From the NCBI GenBank assembly GCA_947359465.1, contig OX375880.1, forward strand, positions 20,040,714-20,104,713: DNA of 64,000 bases, written 5' to 3'. Within the stretch, counting starts at the first letter, position 1; each line of letters starts with the position of its first letter. The position numbers were made by a program, and so were the translations under genes. The notes below the pieces were generated by a model. The model saw only the letters and a program-made list of their open reading frames with translations, had not been told where the DNA came from and ran no database searches. Origin of the DNA: Metellina segmentata (Eukaryota > Arthropoda > Arachnida > Araneae > Tetragnathidae). This document shows positions 10,545-21,847 of this stretch, piece after piece.

Positions 10545-11353
10545 CAGGGCTCGAAATAGCCGGGTGCACAGGTGCACTGTGCACATGAAAATAAAATTGT
10601 GCACCTAATTTTTTTGCACTAAAGTTAAATTATTTTGTTAATTATGTTATTTATTTATTTGCTAATTATATTATTTTGATGTTAGAAACAAAATATTAGT
10701 ATCTACCTCGCGCTCTAAAGGAACGTAATTGAAATTCCTAAATACACAATCTGCGAAAACAAAATCGCTGGGTCGTAACGGGTTTATACAGGAGGAATGT
10801 TTATTTGTGTCACTGCTACCAGAACTTTCCGATGATCGAAACATTTTCCAACTAGCTCTGTTGAAGCGACTGTCGCAACAGCCGTGCGCCGGATAAGGGA
10901 GAATTTAGATGTTTAAATATTTTTATTTACTATCTACTACTAACCAATATAAACATACCAACTAATAAAGTAGTTTTTTTTACATTAAAAAAAAGTTGCC
11001 GCCGCTGTTGCAGGATTGAAAACTGTGTTGTTTAGCTCGATTCAGAGACAGTTTCCCGAGAAAGTACCGATCAGAAAATTACGAAATTAACATGGTTTGG
11101 ACAATTAACAATTTTGAAGATTTTTTCCGATGCGGATATTAGTTCAGAGTTTATTAAGTGTCAAAGTTGAAAAAGCGAAATTTCTACAGGGGCGAGCGTG
11201 AGCGATCAGGAGGCGGAGCCCCCTAGTATATTACATTAATGCTCTTATATTACGTTTTTTTTAAAGGGGCACCTAAAATATAACCTGTGCACCTAATTTA
11301 AAAACTTAGGTGCACAAGGTGCACCTGTATTAAAAAATGTATTTCGAGTCCTG
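10545..11353. mobile_element. Non-autonomous hAT element
   Basis: Terminal inverted repeats CAGGGCTCGAAAT and ATTTCGAGTCCTG, flanked by near-identical 8-bp duplications TTTTATAA (10537-10544) and TTTTAAAA (11354-11361). CAGGG-type ends with 8-bp duplications indicate hAT. Subterminal GGTGCACAGGTGCAC and GGTGCACAAGGTGCACC motifs occur at both ends. It carries a Helitron instead of a transposase. Confidence 0.82.
10702..11226 (+). mobile_element. Small Helitron nested in a hAT element
   Basis: Starts TCTACCTCGCGC after an A and ends GGCGGAGCCCCCTAG before a T. A GGGGC...GCCCC stem lies before CTAG, with GCGAGCGTGAGCGATC just upstream. No coding capacity. The A|T insertion context, terminal hairpin and lack of target duplication support a Helitron. 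Confidence 0.7.
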
Positions 11354-11368
11354 TTTTAAAATATTAGA

Positions 11369-12127
11369 GATTAATGCTACTTGAAAATTAATACTGTAAG
11401 AATGAACGATACGTTAAAATAATATAATAACGATAGGAGCAACTTAAAAAGTTTATAATTCGTAACAAATGCCCAAATAAAATACTTACCACTTTTTGCT
11501 CAACCTTCAAACCACATCAACGCTCTAGGAGCAAGAAAATTAGTCAAATTATGACAAAATTGCGCAAAACCGCAGTGTAAAATGCCTTAAGCTTACACCA
11601 TAGAAAAATAATAACGATTAGATGTAATAAATATTTTCTCCAGAGAGTTGTAGGTAAAAATAAAATTTCGTTAATAGAACTACATTTGCGATCTGCATTA
11701 TGTTTAATTTAACATTGTTACCTAACAAGACCGTTTTGATGTATTCCAGCAGAACTACAAACAATGCAAACCCTGTGCTGATAAAAAAAAAAGTTTAATT
11801 GTTCCCTTTACGATTCCAGATTTCGATATGAATAAAAACATTTCCTATTTACAAACGCTTCATTTTTTAAGTGTTTATTTTTTACCTATTGATTAAAATG
11901 AAATGGTTTTCGTACTATCGATCGAAATAAATTATAGATTAATCGTTATCGTGGTTACCAGAGTATTCAGAGCTGTCTACAAGCTCTATTTCGGGCCCGT
12001 ATACCCCCGTCTCTTCAAAATGCGCATGCTCGTAATTTCACGAAGATTATAAACTCAATTTTTATGCCAGGTTTTCCAATCTACAAGGGAAAATCATAAA
12101 TTATCCACACTTTATTTTTTTAATCTA
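11369..12127. other. Unique AT-rich DNA
   Basis: No coding or repeat feature recognised between two Helitrons. Confidence 0.4.
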
Positions 12128-12860
12128 CTAGGGGCATCCGCCCCGTGCTTGCTATCGTTCGTCAACCCCCGATGATTGCTACGCAATCATATTTAGTTCG
12201 CTTCGCGAACTATACTTTTCAACAATGAGGGGAAGGGGATTGTTTCACAATCCATCCCCATTTGGATAGCTAGTGGATTGATTCCGGACCTCTAGTACGA
12301 CTTTAATTAAAGGTTCCCTTCCATTACCATTGCGATATCTATAGCATGCGCCCGAGTAAAGGAAAATTACCTACTTTTCTTTCGAGATTAGAGGATCCGT
12401 ATATAAGCCGACTTCCGTACTTTAGTTTTAGAAAACGTTCCAAAATTTCTCGGATTATACATGGATATATACGGTAAATAAAAACAAAGTGTTTTTTTAA
12501 AGGTCAAGAACAAAACATCTCATTTCAACATAAAAAAGGGAATTGTTAAATAAATAACATATTGTTAAAATTCAGAGGAAATCTCATCATAATTTTAAAT
12601 GTTTTAGCTGATCCGTGTTGTAGTTGTAATAGTACTTTTTAAGATTTTCATATTCGACTGTTGCTATGGAAACGACGACCGAAAGTGCCGGTTCTTCTGT
12701 AAACATAGCAAACTTTCTAGCGCGTACTCTCAAATTTTATGAATGATTTAATCTATATAAGAATGGAGTGTTTGTTTGTACATTCAATATTTTCGACCCA
12801 TTTCAAGTTTTCTATCCGTTTTGGACCCTTCTGATGCCGAATCCGCCTTTTTCTCGTTTG

Positions 12861-12926
12861 GTGTCTGTCTGTCTGTCTGTCCGTCTGTCTGTCTGTCTGT
12901 CTGTCTGCCTGTCTGTCTGTCTGTAT
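12861..12926. repeat. (TCTG)n microsatellite
   Basis: About 16 TCTG units with a few substitutions, inside the delta Helitron. A shorter TCTG/TCCG tract follows near 13028-13048. The open frames it creates on both strands are low-complexity artefacts. Confidence 0.95.
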
Positions 12927-13794
12927 GTTGTGCCCTATACACGTCCACGCGGTTTGAGATATTTTCATGAAAATTTGCATACACTGAGTACTTATCTTCA
13001 TTTAGTGAGTGGCATTGGTTGCGAAAGTCTGTCTGTCCGTCTTTCTGTTCTATGCTCGATTTTGTGTTTGTGTGTTTGTGTAGACATCAAATGAATTGTA
13101 TTCCAGATATTTGATTGCAGTGTATTTTATTTTGTACACTATCTAATAATTTAGTGAATGCAATATTAAACATTTCTTTATTGTTATATTTAGACGAGTT
13201 TCATGCTAAAACACCTGAGTAAGTATACTTAAATCAACCATAATTTGGTAGTTTTGGAAAAATTGGAATGTCTATTGAATATTACGATTAATTCGATTGC
13301 TTTACCAGTACTGCTGAAAAAGTAATTATTCTTCAAAAAATTATTTTTTTTATGGAATTTCATCTCTGATACGTCAGTTATTTTGAGTCTTATTTTTATT
13401 CTTTGCGCAATGAAAACGATTTCCGAATATTTGGGGCAGACGATATTTTTCAACGAAACGAGAATGAAAATGATCGCGCGAGCAGAGATATTTTTTCTGA
13501 TTCTTTCGCTCTGAATTAATATCACATTTCTAAATTTTGTACACTTTTAGTTGTAAGTTGTGGCAACTGTGCGAGATCAAGAGATAAAATTGAATCACAA
13601 ATTAATATCTTTAGAACAATTTTTTGCGACATCTTTTATTTTGTTTTATTTCGCTGTTTCCTGTTTTAAATATTTATTATTTTAATACATGTGTTTTCCT
13701 TCTCATCACACGCAACAGCACCACAAAGTATTAGACTTAAAAATGTTAGGTAAGTCAGTATAAATTTTCAGTAAATTTTAAGTGTAGTTATGCC

Positions 13795-13882
13795 ATTATT
13801 GAAAGAATAATGCCGTTACTTGAAGAATAATGCCGTTATTTAAAGAATAATGCCGTTATTTAAAGAATAATGCCGTTATTGA
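13795..13882. repeat. 20-bp tandem repeat
   Basis: Four copies of TAAAGAATAATGCCGTTATT with minor changes, inside the delta Helitron. Confidence 0.9.
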
Positions 13883-14583
13883 AAATCCGAACTAGAACTT
13901 TTTCCAACATTAAAAAATTCGTTGTAATAATGACAGGAGAAGATTGCAAAATTTCACAATGTCGCATACCGGAGGCAAGAGTGCCACAAGTAAAAAAATA
14001 TTGTTTTGTTGACTAGGAGTTCGAGAGCACTCGCCGTAAATCGTAATTTTAATTAATTGAGTTGAACATGAAAAGAACTTAAGAAAGGAAATTCCAAATC
14101 TTCCTATAAATCGTCTTTTATAGTAATAACCTTAGTATCACCTTTCGTCATTTTGTAGCTTTGTCATACAGCAATTGTGCGATGTATGTGAAATGTATAA
14201 CATGAATGGATATGCATGTGTAGGATTTGTGTCCAAAGTAAGTTGTAGAAAATATAAAGATGGCGAAAGGTGTTAAAATAAATTTTTATTCTACAAAAAA
14301 CGTAAGTCATTATATATTTTGATTATCTCTTCAATCTAGAGTAAACCAATTTAAACCGAGTAAGGTCGGGTATTTTGCTAGTTAAAAAATATAACTGTGT
14401 TTATCGTATGCGCGTGCTCCAAATTCACTAGCTCGTTGAATCACAAGACTCGCTGCTACGTGACTCGCTATCTACCAATCACAAAACGAATAAAACTGAA
14501 AAAGACAGCAATTTTTTTTTTAATATAATAGAAAGATTTACACAGGTTGAACAAGTTCGTCATATTCCTAGTATCCTTCCATT

Positions 14584-14830
14584 TTGATCCACTTGGCCAA
14601 GTGTTCCATAAGCTTGCGTATTCCCTCCAAGAAGGTTTACTGTGGCTTGCCCAACCATAAAAAAGAGATCACTTTGTTGAGGTGTCCCTTACAATCCCCA
14701 GATCACAATCCCATTGAGCATTTGTGGGATGAAGTTGAAAGAAACATCATGTATCTAGATCCACAACTATCCAATCTCACCCCATTGGAAAGTGCTATTC
14801 TTCAACATGATCTCAGATTTCACATATGAC
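14584..14830 (+). pseudogene. Tc1-like transposase C-terminal fragment
   Basis: The reading frame contains LRCPLQSPDHNPIEHLWDE, the C-terminal block of Tc1-type DDE transposases. The Glu in IEHLWDE is the third catalytic residue. Only about 80 residues remain, with no start, no DNA-binding domain and no inverted repeat on the left. It abuts a second Tc1 fragment but cannot be part of the same copy, because the same C-terminal block occurs again at about 15200-15260. Confidence 0.75.
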
Positions 14831-14884
14831 CTATCAACATCTCGAAAAGTCCATGCTAAGAAGAATCAACGCTGTATTGAAGTC

Positions 14885-15482
14885 AAATGGTGCCTAACGA
14901 CAAATTTACGGGGTTGTCACAACAAAGTGCCCTCTCAGTGTACACTACACGTACAACTATATGGACACTGCATGAATTCGGAGGAGGATCCATCTTAGTG
15001 GGGGGTTGTTTTCCTGGTTTTGCTGGTCCATTTCTTTATGTACCTGGTACCATGAACTCTGACGTGCACGTCGACGTTCTGGGTAATTCGATGTTGCCTA
15101 TACTATGACAATGATACGGTGATGATGGTTGTTTCTTCAATAGAATCGAGCTCCACTTCTTACTGCAAAACATGTGCTGGACTGGTTTTCTGAAAAGGAG
15201 GTGAATTTACTTGATTGGCCTGTTCAGAGCCTCGATCTCAATCAGATCGAGCACTTGTGGGACAAACTGGAGGGACGAGTACGACAATCTTTTCTCACAT
15301 CCTTGCAAGAGACATGTGGAACTATTCCTATCCAGACTTACAAAGAACTTGTGGAAAGTATGCCTCGACGTGTTGCAGCTGTAATACAAGCAAAACAAAG
15401 GCCTACTCGTTATTAAATATAATAATAAAGAACTTTTTCTGCAAAACATGCAGTGTCGGAATACTTTTGTCCATATAGTGTA
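14885..15482 (+). pseudogene. Tc1-like transposase, decayed middle and C-terminal part plus right inverted repeat
   Basis: Encodes GGGSILVGGCFPGFAG-like sequence (DDE-domain core), then TAKHVLDWFSEKEVNLLDW and LDLNQIEHLWDKLEGRVR, then a conserved tail ending near 15415. An in-frame TAG sits where the second catalytic Asp of QQDN is expected, and frames shift between blocks. The right inverted repeat TGTCGGAATACTTTTGTCC...TATAGTG ends at 15480 next to TA. The left terminus is missing. Confidence 0.8.
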
Positions 15483-16130
15483 TCAGTACACCAGCCCTAA
15501 TGACATGACGGTCTTTGTTTGAATCGATTTTAGTCATGCAGGTGGAGGGGGAAGCCCTCAGCTTTGCAGAACGGATATATGCGTGCAAACTCCTCAAAAG
15601 GTTAGTAATTATGAGAGAGAGCATCATCAGTGTGGAGACGTTTTATGTGGGCGTATTGGTACAGCTCTGAGCTATTTCTTCAAAGCAGCTCGTGAAAGAA
15701 TTAATAGTTAAAAATTAATTCGCGAATGAAATAAGGATTAAGAGGAAAATTATTGGAATCGGGGGCCTGTAAAGAAAGTATATCGTAAGAAAAGGTGGTT
15801 TCTTCGAAGGTAAGCACGTGCTTCTTAAGTGTCATGATACATAACGTAGATTATAGAAAAGGGAAGAAGAAATAAACATCTAGTAGTGATTTAAGCTATG
15901 GTTAGTGAGTTGGAAAGGTGAAAGAGGTGTAAAGATGTATTTGTGACCACGTGACTGTAGCTCTGCGACAAAGACTAAAGGGGAAAAGAGAAGAAAAATT
16001 AGAATTGTTCTGTAACCTTAAGGGACTTTGTGGATTCATGTAGGGATCTGAAGTGGTGAAAACGATAGTTAAGTGGTAAATTTAACTGTAGTTATGAAAT
16101 CTATCCTTCCTCAAAGACTGAACATTCAAC
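15483..16130. other. Unique DNA, nothing recognised
   Basis: No open frame of interest and no repeat ends. Purine-rich stretches occur on the plus strand. Confidence 0.4.
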
Positions 16131-16159
16131 TTAGCTGGTTCCAGCTGTATGAATTCTAT

Positions 16160-16400
16160 GACCAATCAAATCACTTCCCTCTTTTCCATAATTACTGCCA
16201 TGATTAGTAAAAAATCTCTACTCGTGGATATTTTTCTCCACCGGGACCTGCTAACCAATTGAATCGCCTCCCTCTTTTCCATACTCAAGGATATTTTCCC
16301 CATGTCTGGATTTTCTAACCAATCAAATCACATCTCTGTCTTTTCCTGTCCATGAAAATTTTCACTCCGCAGGATCTGCTACGATGCAGATAGTGATTAC
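16160..16400. repeat. Imperfect tandem repeat, units about 65-95 bp
   Basis: Three diverged copies share ACCAATCAAATCRCNTCCCT followed by CTTTTCC and a downstream ATTTTCNCC...GGATYTGCTA block, at about 16161, 16254 and 16318. Confidence 0.65.
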
Positions 16401-16789
16401 GTCTGAGCGAGCAAAGTGTCTTTTCCTAGTAGGACTTGGGACCAGGGACCTCCAACTGAACATCGTTGATCTTCAGTGTTCAACGACATGTAAGGGGATA
16501 TCATGAAGATTCATACAACAAGAATTAAATCCCGGCTAGAAGTCTTGTTGATGTCAAAAACGTGACTCGTCCATTGCCTGTTTAATAAATAATTCCCCTT
16601 TTATAGTGATTACTGTAGTCAGCTACCTTCCAATTAAAAATTTCCCCCTTCATTGCACGCGTCCCGCTTTCTTCGCAATCCGGCCCGCAGTTCTCATAAA
16701 GTTGCGTATCCCTGCTCGTACATTGGCAGTCTTAATATACCCTTTCATATGTGTATGCCATGCATACTGTACTTCCACCAAAGCCACGG

Positions 16790-16855
16790 CAGATATAGCG
16801 TGCACCAGCCCCCACGTACACGACAGTCTTAGATTGGATTGCGAGTTCCAACTGG
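16790..16855 (-). mobile_element. SINE-B head/core fragment
   Basis: In reverse sense it shows GTGCACCAGCCCCC, ACGTACACGACAGTCTTAGA and TTGGATTGCGAGTTCCAA, matching the junction of SINE-B head and core. Short and diverged. Confidence 0.5.
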
Positions 16856-18186
16856 ACAACCACGGCGGATATACGAATTGGAAATCTCTGGTTTAGAAAA
16901 ACAGGCTGCTGTTATATTTCCAAGAAACGTGCCACGTTGCTCAACTGAACAAAATTTAAATTTACTGCACATTATACGGGAAAAGAAACGAATATTTTTT
17001 AACCTTGACCTCTGACCATAAAATCAACAGCCACTTCGTTTAAATGTCTCATTACTTTTTATAAATTGTAACGATCTCACGTCAAACGCGCTGTCACAAA
17101 TTTGATTTTTATACACTCGCCACACCGGCGGTCATTTAATTTATATTCTCAACGCTGGTTCCCTTCAGGTCAAACAGAGAAAAAGAAATTCCCCACCGAT
17201 ATCTCTCTACAGAACACATCCCCTTCAGTTCTGACATCGAAAATCAAGCCAAGATCAGCTTAATATGATGTTAAGCTTAATTCGTCTTGATGCAAGCGAC
17301 TCAACCCGAATCGACAGAACGAAAAAGAACACAAAAAAGAATGTTCCTAAGTATATCGCCGAATCCTGATTGTCTAAAAAGGACCAGTTTTTTTATTATT
17401 ATTATTTTGTTCCTCTAATGCGAAACGTAATGTCGGTCATGTCAATTACACGCATAATTCTATCCCCCACAACAGGTTTATACGCTAAGCCGCATCACGC
17501 CTCCAAGCGGTTCGAATCCGCGAATGAAAAATGAGTGCCTGCGAAATCCTTGCGCCGATGCCATGTTATTACGTCTATTGTTCGTTTGCGGGTTTTGTGA
17601 ATATTCTATATCGATGTTTTTGTTGTTGTTATTTTTTTTTTTGCACATTCGATTCTTCTCGTAAGCGTAATCATTGTGATTAGATGTGACGTTTTAGACG
17701 TAAACAGAGCTTTAGCCTAATGGAAGTCATTTAAATATAGAGTGGTCTATTACAGAAGAAAGAAGGATTTTCATGCGAAAATTAGGACAGAGAGGAAATC
17801 ACAATAGGATGCAAATTGGATTTTTAATGCAGTTTTTTCAGAAAACATTAATCAGTTTAAAAAAATCGGTTTTTTTTTTCTGATGAATAATTCAAAAACA
17901 AATTCAAGTATGAAAATTAATCTTGCCTGAACATGTTTAGGAAAAAATGAGGTAGGTTTATGGGTTCTAAATTCTGATGAATGCCATTTGATATCATAAA
18001 GAAAACCGGTCTAATTTCAAGTTTGATTTAATTTCTATTTAGTTTATAAAAAGAGTGAAAGGTGCTTTTATTTGTTATCACTGTAAAAAATATTTTTTTT
18101 TTAAGGAGGGGGAAAAAGTGTTCCTTTATTATAAGATATGTTTAAAATTATTTATGTTCAACCCTGTATCCTATCCAATAGACATC
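16856..18186. other. Unique non-coding DNA
   Basis: No coding region or repeat family recognised. A poly-T tract lies near 17632. Confidence 0.4.
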
Positions 18187-18395
18187 ATGGTAGTCCAGTT
18201 GGTAGAATAGCGAATTAGCAACCGGAGGCTTGAGAGTACCAAACTTGTTCCGACTAAATACCGTCGTGTACATAGGAATTGGTACAAGTTCAATATGTCG
18301 TGGCTTCACATGTCTTCACGTTGGCGTGATGTAGAAGTTTGGAGAGTAGGGTTTGCGGCTCAGGTGTTAACTCGTCTTGGACCGATTTTTTAAGG
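18187..18395 (+). mobile_element. SINE-B, 5' two thirds
   Basis: Head TGGTAGTCCAGTTGGTAGAA (A box), a decayed B box, then ACCGTCGTGTAC, a diverged core, TGTCTTCACGTTGGCGTG and AGTTTGGAGAGTAGGGT. The 3' third and tail are absent; it stops against the minisatellite at 18415. Confidence 0.8.
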
Positions 18396-18414
18396 GGCTC
18401 AAAATGATGAACTG

Positions 18415-18579
18415 GTCAGATCTCGATTGACAAAATATCTCATCAATTGAAAAACTGGCCAGATCTTGTTTGACAAAATATCTTGTCAATTGTAAAACTG
18501 ACCAGATCTGGTTTGACAAAATATACTGTCATTTTCAAAACTGGGCAGATCTTGATTGACAGAATACCTTGTCAATTAC
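18415..18579. repeat. 43-bp minisatellite, left block
   Basis: About four copies of a unit with ACTGGCCAGATCTTG followed by TTGACAAAATATCTTGTCAA. Each unit holds a partial palindrome around the ATAT centre. The same array resumes at 19756, and the two blocks were separated by a LINE insertion. Confidence 0.85.
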
Positions 18580-18588
18580 AAAACTAGA

Positions 18589-19746
18589 CAGGAAATGCAA
18601 AACAAACTTCACTTCATTCAATCGTCAGTAAAGGATCTATATATATAATTCTCTTACGTGGCACGCAAAAAAGACGTTATTTGTTATCGCGTTTTGGCAA
18701 CACTGTACGATTTTTTGTTTACCACAAAGTCCCGTGCATCAATTGAATTTATAGCGTTATCGGATGAAATTTTATTGGAAAAAAAAAATTTAGTTAGGCT
18801 TTTGCAGTTAAATTTTAAAATAAATCAAAGAAAGCGGAGAATATTTTCAGGGCCATTTAAAAAACGGTCCTTTTCAGGGCCAAGAATTATAGTTCAACAA
18901 GACGCTTGCACTACAACTTTCGGCAACAAACTGAATGAAAAAGTGTCGGTCGTTCGAATGCTGGGGAACTGTACACACAAACAACATGCTGGGTTTTCAA
19001 TTTCCAAAGCAACGCTAACATTTCGAGTTAAAATTTACTCAAAGTTTTCATTTGAATTCTGATTTCAGAGTTGCTGTATATATTTTCTGTAATACAGCAA
19101 ATTTAGATTTGAATTTTTTTTTGAAACATATTTTGTAAACAATCCCTTCTGCTAGGACACATGTCTTCATTCAGGTGAGCGGAGCGAGCATAGGTTCGTT
19201 CAGCGAACCAATGAGGACTGCGAAGCAATCCTCCAGGGGTTGGCGAGCGTCAGCGAGCAGTGGGCGGGCCCCCTAGTTCAAACGAAATATTTTAAAAATA
19301 GATATTTCTGTTAAACTGATTAGACTTCGAATTGGACATACGTATTTTACTCATAGCCATTTACTACACGGAGAGCCTGACCCATTGTGCTTATTCTGTA
19401 ACACTATCTTTTCCGTAAAACATATTTTAACAGTATGCCTTAAATTTAATAATCATTGACTAAACCGTTTCTGAGCTTCTAACCCAAACGAAAGGGGTTT
19501 ATTGATGGAGCATTCCCACACAAACTTGTTTTTATTCGTTACCGACATTGTCTTTATGAACTACATTTAGATTTTATAATTTGACCTTTTTCAATTTCGA
19601 TTTGAAATTTTTTTTTTTGTATTTTTAGACTTGAGCTCTTACTTCATATATTACAACACTGATAACGTACACTAAATAAACCTTGTTTGACGCAGCATGG
19701 CCAAATATGGCCCTTGTGCCATAAAACCTCAACCAACCAACCAACC
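18589..19746 (+). mobile_element. 5'-truncated LINE (non-LTR) 3' end, split by a Helitron
   Basis: After the Helitron, 19313-19441 reads KLIRLRIGHTYFTHSHLL, then CLFC and KHILTVC, the RLRIGHT and C-x2-C...H-x4-C end of ORF2 found in jockey/I-type LINEs. The 3' UTR (CATGGCCAAATATGGCCC) leads into an AACC repeat tail at about 19729-19746. Target duplications AAAACTAGA flank the whole (18580-18588 and 19747-19755) within minisatellite DNA. Only the last part of ORF2 remains, so it is dead on arrival. Confidence 0.8.
18636..19276 (+). mobile_element. Non-autonomous Helitron (epsilon family)
   Basis: Starts TCTATATATATAATTCTC after A and ends GGGCGGGCCCCCTAG before T, with inverted-repeat-rich 3' sequence (GCGAGCATAGGTTCG, AGCGAACC, GCGAAGCAATCC). 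Two sister copies lie at 40220-40865 and 40866-41655. The open frame running from its 5' end is shared between sisters but frame-broken and resembles no known protein. Confidence 0.88.
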
Positions 19747-19755
19747 AAAACTAGA

Positions 19756-20165
19756 TAGACCTTGACAACCAGATAGCATTAACAAAATTGGCCAGATCTT
19801 GATTGACACAATATCTCGTCAATTGCAAAACTGGCCAGATTTTGATTGACAAAATATCTTGTCAATTGCAAAACTGGCCAGATCTTGATGAAATATTTCG
19901 CCATCAGCAAAACTCGCCAGACTTTGACAACAAGATATATTGTCATTAGAGAAGATGTCCAGACCCCGACCCTCGAGATACCTTTTCAATAGAAAAACTG
20001 GCCATATTTCGAAGGCGAGACATTCTTGTCATCGTCAAAACGGCCAGAACTTGTTTAGGAGATATCTCCATCAAAGGAAAACTGTCCAGACCTGGACCTT
20101 GAGATATTTTATCATTAGCAAATTGTTAATGAGAGATCATTGCTAATGAGATATTTTATCAAAGC
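19756..20165. repeat. 43-45 bp minisatellite, right block
   Basis: Continuation of the array at 18415: repeated ACTGGCCAGATCTTGATTG and ACAATATCTCGTCAATTG variants, increasingly diverged to the right (CCAGACCCCGACCCTCGAG, GAGATATTTTATCA). Confidence 0.8.
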
Positions 20166-21519
20166 ACTTGGAGGGTCATGAAACTTCAGAGCGCATGTCC
20201 AGCGTGGGTCTGCTAGTATAAATAATTGCGCCGCTCCAATATAGTTTACAATAGCGTTGAAACCAGCCAGACGCAGCACGGCAATAACTTAACTTAATTC
20301 AAATTCCATAACACGGGAAACGGTAGAGAGGACCGCATCTGAAACAGCAAGTAGATTAAGCAAGGGCCCTAATGGGCTGGCAGCAAATGAAAGGGGAGGT
20401 CGATTGATGATCGCAGACGGAACGACACCGTGATTAGAATCAATGAAAAACGCGGTACTTTATCCAGACGGGAAAAAACCGGAGCAACAAGAAAAGGAAG
20501 CCAAAAAACCTGGACTGTAGGCAGTACGGAATGCGCAAGCGAAAATTGGATTTTCCCATCATTATTCAGTCCGTACTTACAGCCGGGGACGCCCTTAAGG
20601 ACTTAGCAACAAATACCGGAGCCATTACCGACGTTTTGTGCGAAAGAAAACCTGTTCGACGGTCGTCAGTAGATTAAATTTTTGCGAACTAATGCCTCCT
20701 CCGCCTAAGCTTAGGAATCGTATTATGCCCAATAATGCAATGAATCGATTGGCACAGAAACGAAGCCTAAGAATATCGTTCATGATTCATATTAATTACA
20801 ATATGTGAGAAACTTAGGTTCTGCTGCATTTTCTGCCCGTGTTGTGGCAATGCTCTTGGCGCGTTTTCTGTCGTACTCTTTAAGTCGCCAAGGATGAAAA
20901 TTCTTAATTTTTTTTACAACGATAAAGATTACGCTTTCAAGAAGATATTTTACGTGAAAAAATAAAAAAGTTTTGAAAAGGGTTTTTTTTAAACAAATAT
21001 ACAAAATAATATATAATAATATATTTAAAAAGAAAAAGTAAACAATTTTCTAAAGAAAATACCAAGAAACGATACAACCTGTTCAATGTTTGAATTCTTA
21101 CAATGTACAAGAAACGGAAAGAATTGGCGGAAATATAAAATATTTAAAAGAACCAATGAAGGTCAAAGAAAAAAATTTGAAAGAACAAATAAAATCAAAG
21201 CACAATTTTATGGATATGAAAAGAACTTTCTAGAATATTCAAAATAATAATTTAAACTTTCCGCGTGCCGAGGTTGCAATAAAAACCGGAATAAGCGTAA
21301 TAAAGATAGAAGTTTTCACCTGCCATAACTCGCTATCAAAAGTGCGCCAAACCCGCCAAGAGCGTTGCCACCAAACGGGACGGAGAATGCATATTTACGG
21401 AAAATTTTATGGTAATGAAAGTGGTTGGATATGTGTTTATGGAGCAAGAACTATATTTGTCCATGCTGCTCCAAGAACAAGACAGACAACATCACGTTAA
21501 GGACACACAGGGAAAGTTT
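20166..21519. other. Unique non-coding DNA
   Basis: About 20.22-20.76 kb is somewhat richer in G+C, the rest strongly AT-rich. No gene, RNA or transposon end is supported. Confidence 0.4.
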
Positions 21520-21530
21520 TTACCATAGAC

Positions 21531-21836
21531 GAGGTAGGTAGTTATTTCAATTACCGTCGTACTAGAGCTGCTATACAATGGACATGGCGGCGGTCCGGAA
21601 TCAAACCCGAAGATAGAAATCCGAGTAAATTTGGAACCACGGTCAGATGACGAGGTCACACCTGAGCTGGCATCCCATTCTCCAAACTTCCACACCACGC
21701 TAACGTGAAGACAGTTGAAGCCGCAACATATTTAACGTGCACCATACCCTATTGTACACGACGTTCTTTGGTTGGATTGGAATTTGACCCCTTCGATTGC
21801 TAATTCGTTACTCTTCCAACCGGGCTACCTTGGCCC
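21531..21836 (-). mobile_element. SINE-B, full length
   Basis: In SINE sense: head GTAGCCCGGTTGGAAGAGTAACG (good A box), a weak B box, ACGTCGTGTACAATAGG, core GGTGCACGTTAAATATGTTG, CTTCACGTTAGCGTGG, shared body, and a (TACC)-type tail. Target duplication TTACCATAGAC at 21520-21530 and 21837-21847. Shares body with SINE-A but differs in head and tail. Confidence 0.9.
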
Positions 21837-21847
21837 TTACCATAGAC

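Larger units (their letters stand above)
9129..11368 (-). mobile_element. Non-autonomous Helitron (alpha family) carrying nested elements
   Basis: On the minus strand it starts TCTAATATTTTAAAAGG (11368) and ends with a short hairpin, GGCCACGCAGTGGC, followed by TAGT, with CTAG at 9129-9132 and a T flank. TC start, 3' hairpin plus CTAG, and no target duplication are Helitron hallmarks. No Rep/helicase frame is present. It holds a SINE-A (9849-10171) and a hAT element (10545-11353); removing the hAT restores the 5' end seen in sister copies at 35215 and 49853. Confidence 0.8.
12752..14381 (+). mobile_element. Helitron (delta family) inserted in another Helitron
   Basis: Starts TCTATATAAGAATGGAGTG after A and ends GTCGGGTATTTTGCTAG before T. 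The sister of the host element (34401-35168) lacks this 1630-bp block at the matching site (GAATGAATTAA|CTAAAAAAT), giving a direct empty-site comparison. It contains a TCTG microsatellite and a 20-bp tandem repeat, and no replicase frame. Confidence 0.85.
12128..14532 (-). mobile_element. Non-autonomous Helitron (gamma family) interrupted by another Helitron
   Basis: On the minus strand it begins TCTATTATATTAAAAAAA (14532) and ends GGGGCGGATGCCCCTAG (12128) before T. The 3' hairpin is GGGGC...GCCCC, preceded by the palindromic AGTTCGCGAAGCGAACT. A sister copy at 34401-35168 aligns along nearly its whole length. The large size here comes from the insertion at 12752-14381. No Rep/helicase gene. 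Confidence 0.82.

Noticed and set aside
12753..13094. Open frames of about 100 codons with Cys-Leu-Ser-Val or Thr-Asp-Arg-Gln repeats
   Set aside because: Produced by the TCTG microsatellite in a Helitron.
18658..19062. 134-codon plus-strand frame, with a relative at 40888
   Set aside because: Lies within epsilon Helitron copies but is disrupted between sisters and matches no replicase, helicase or other motif.
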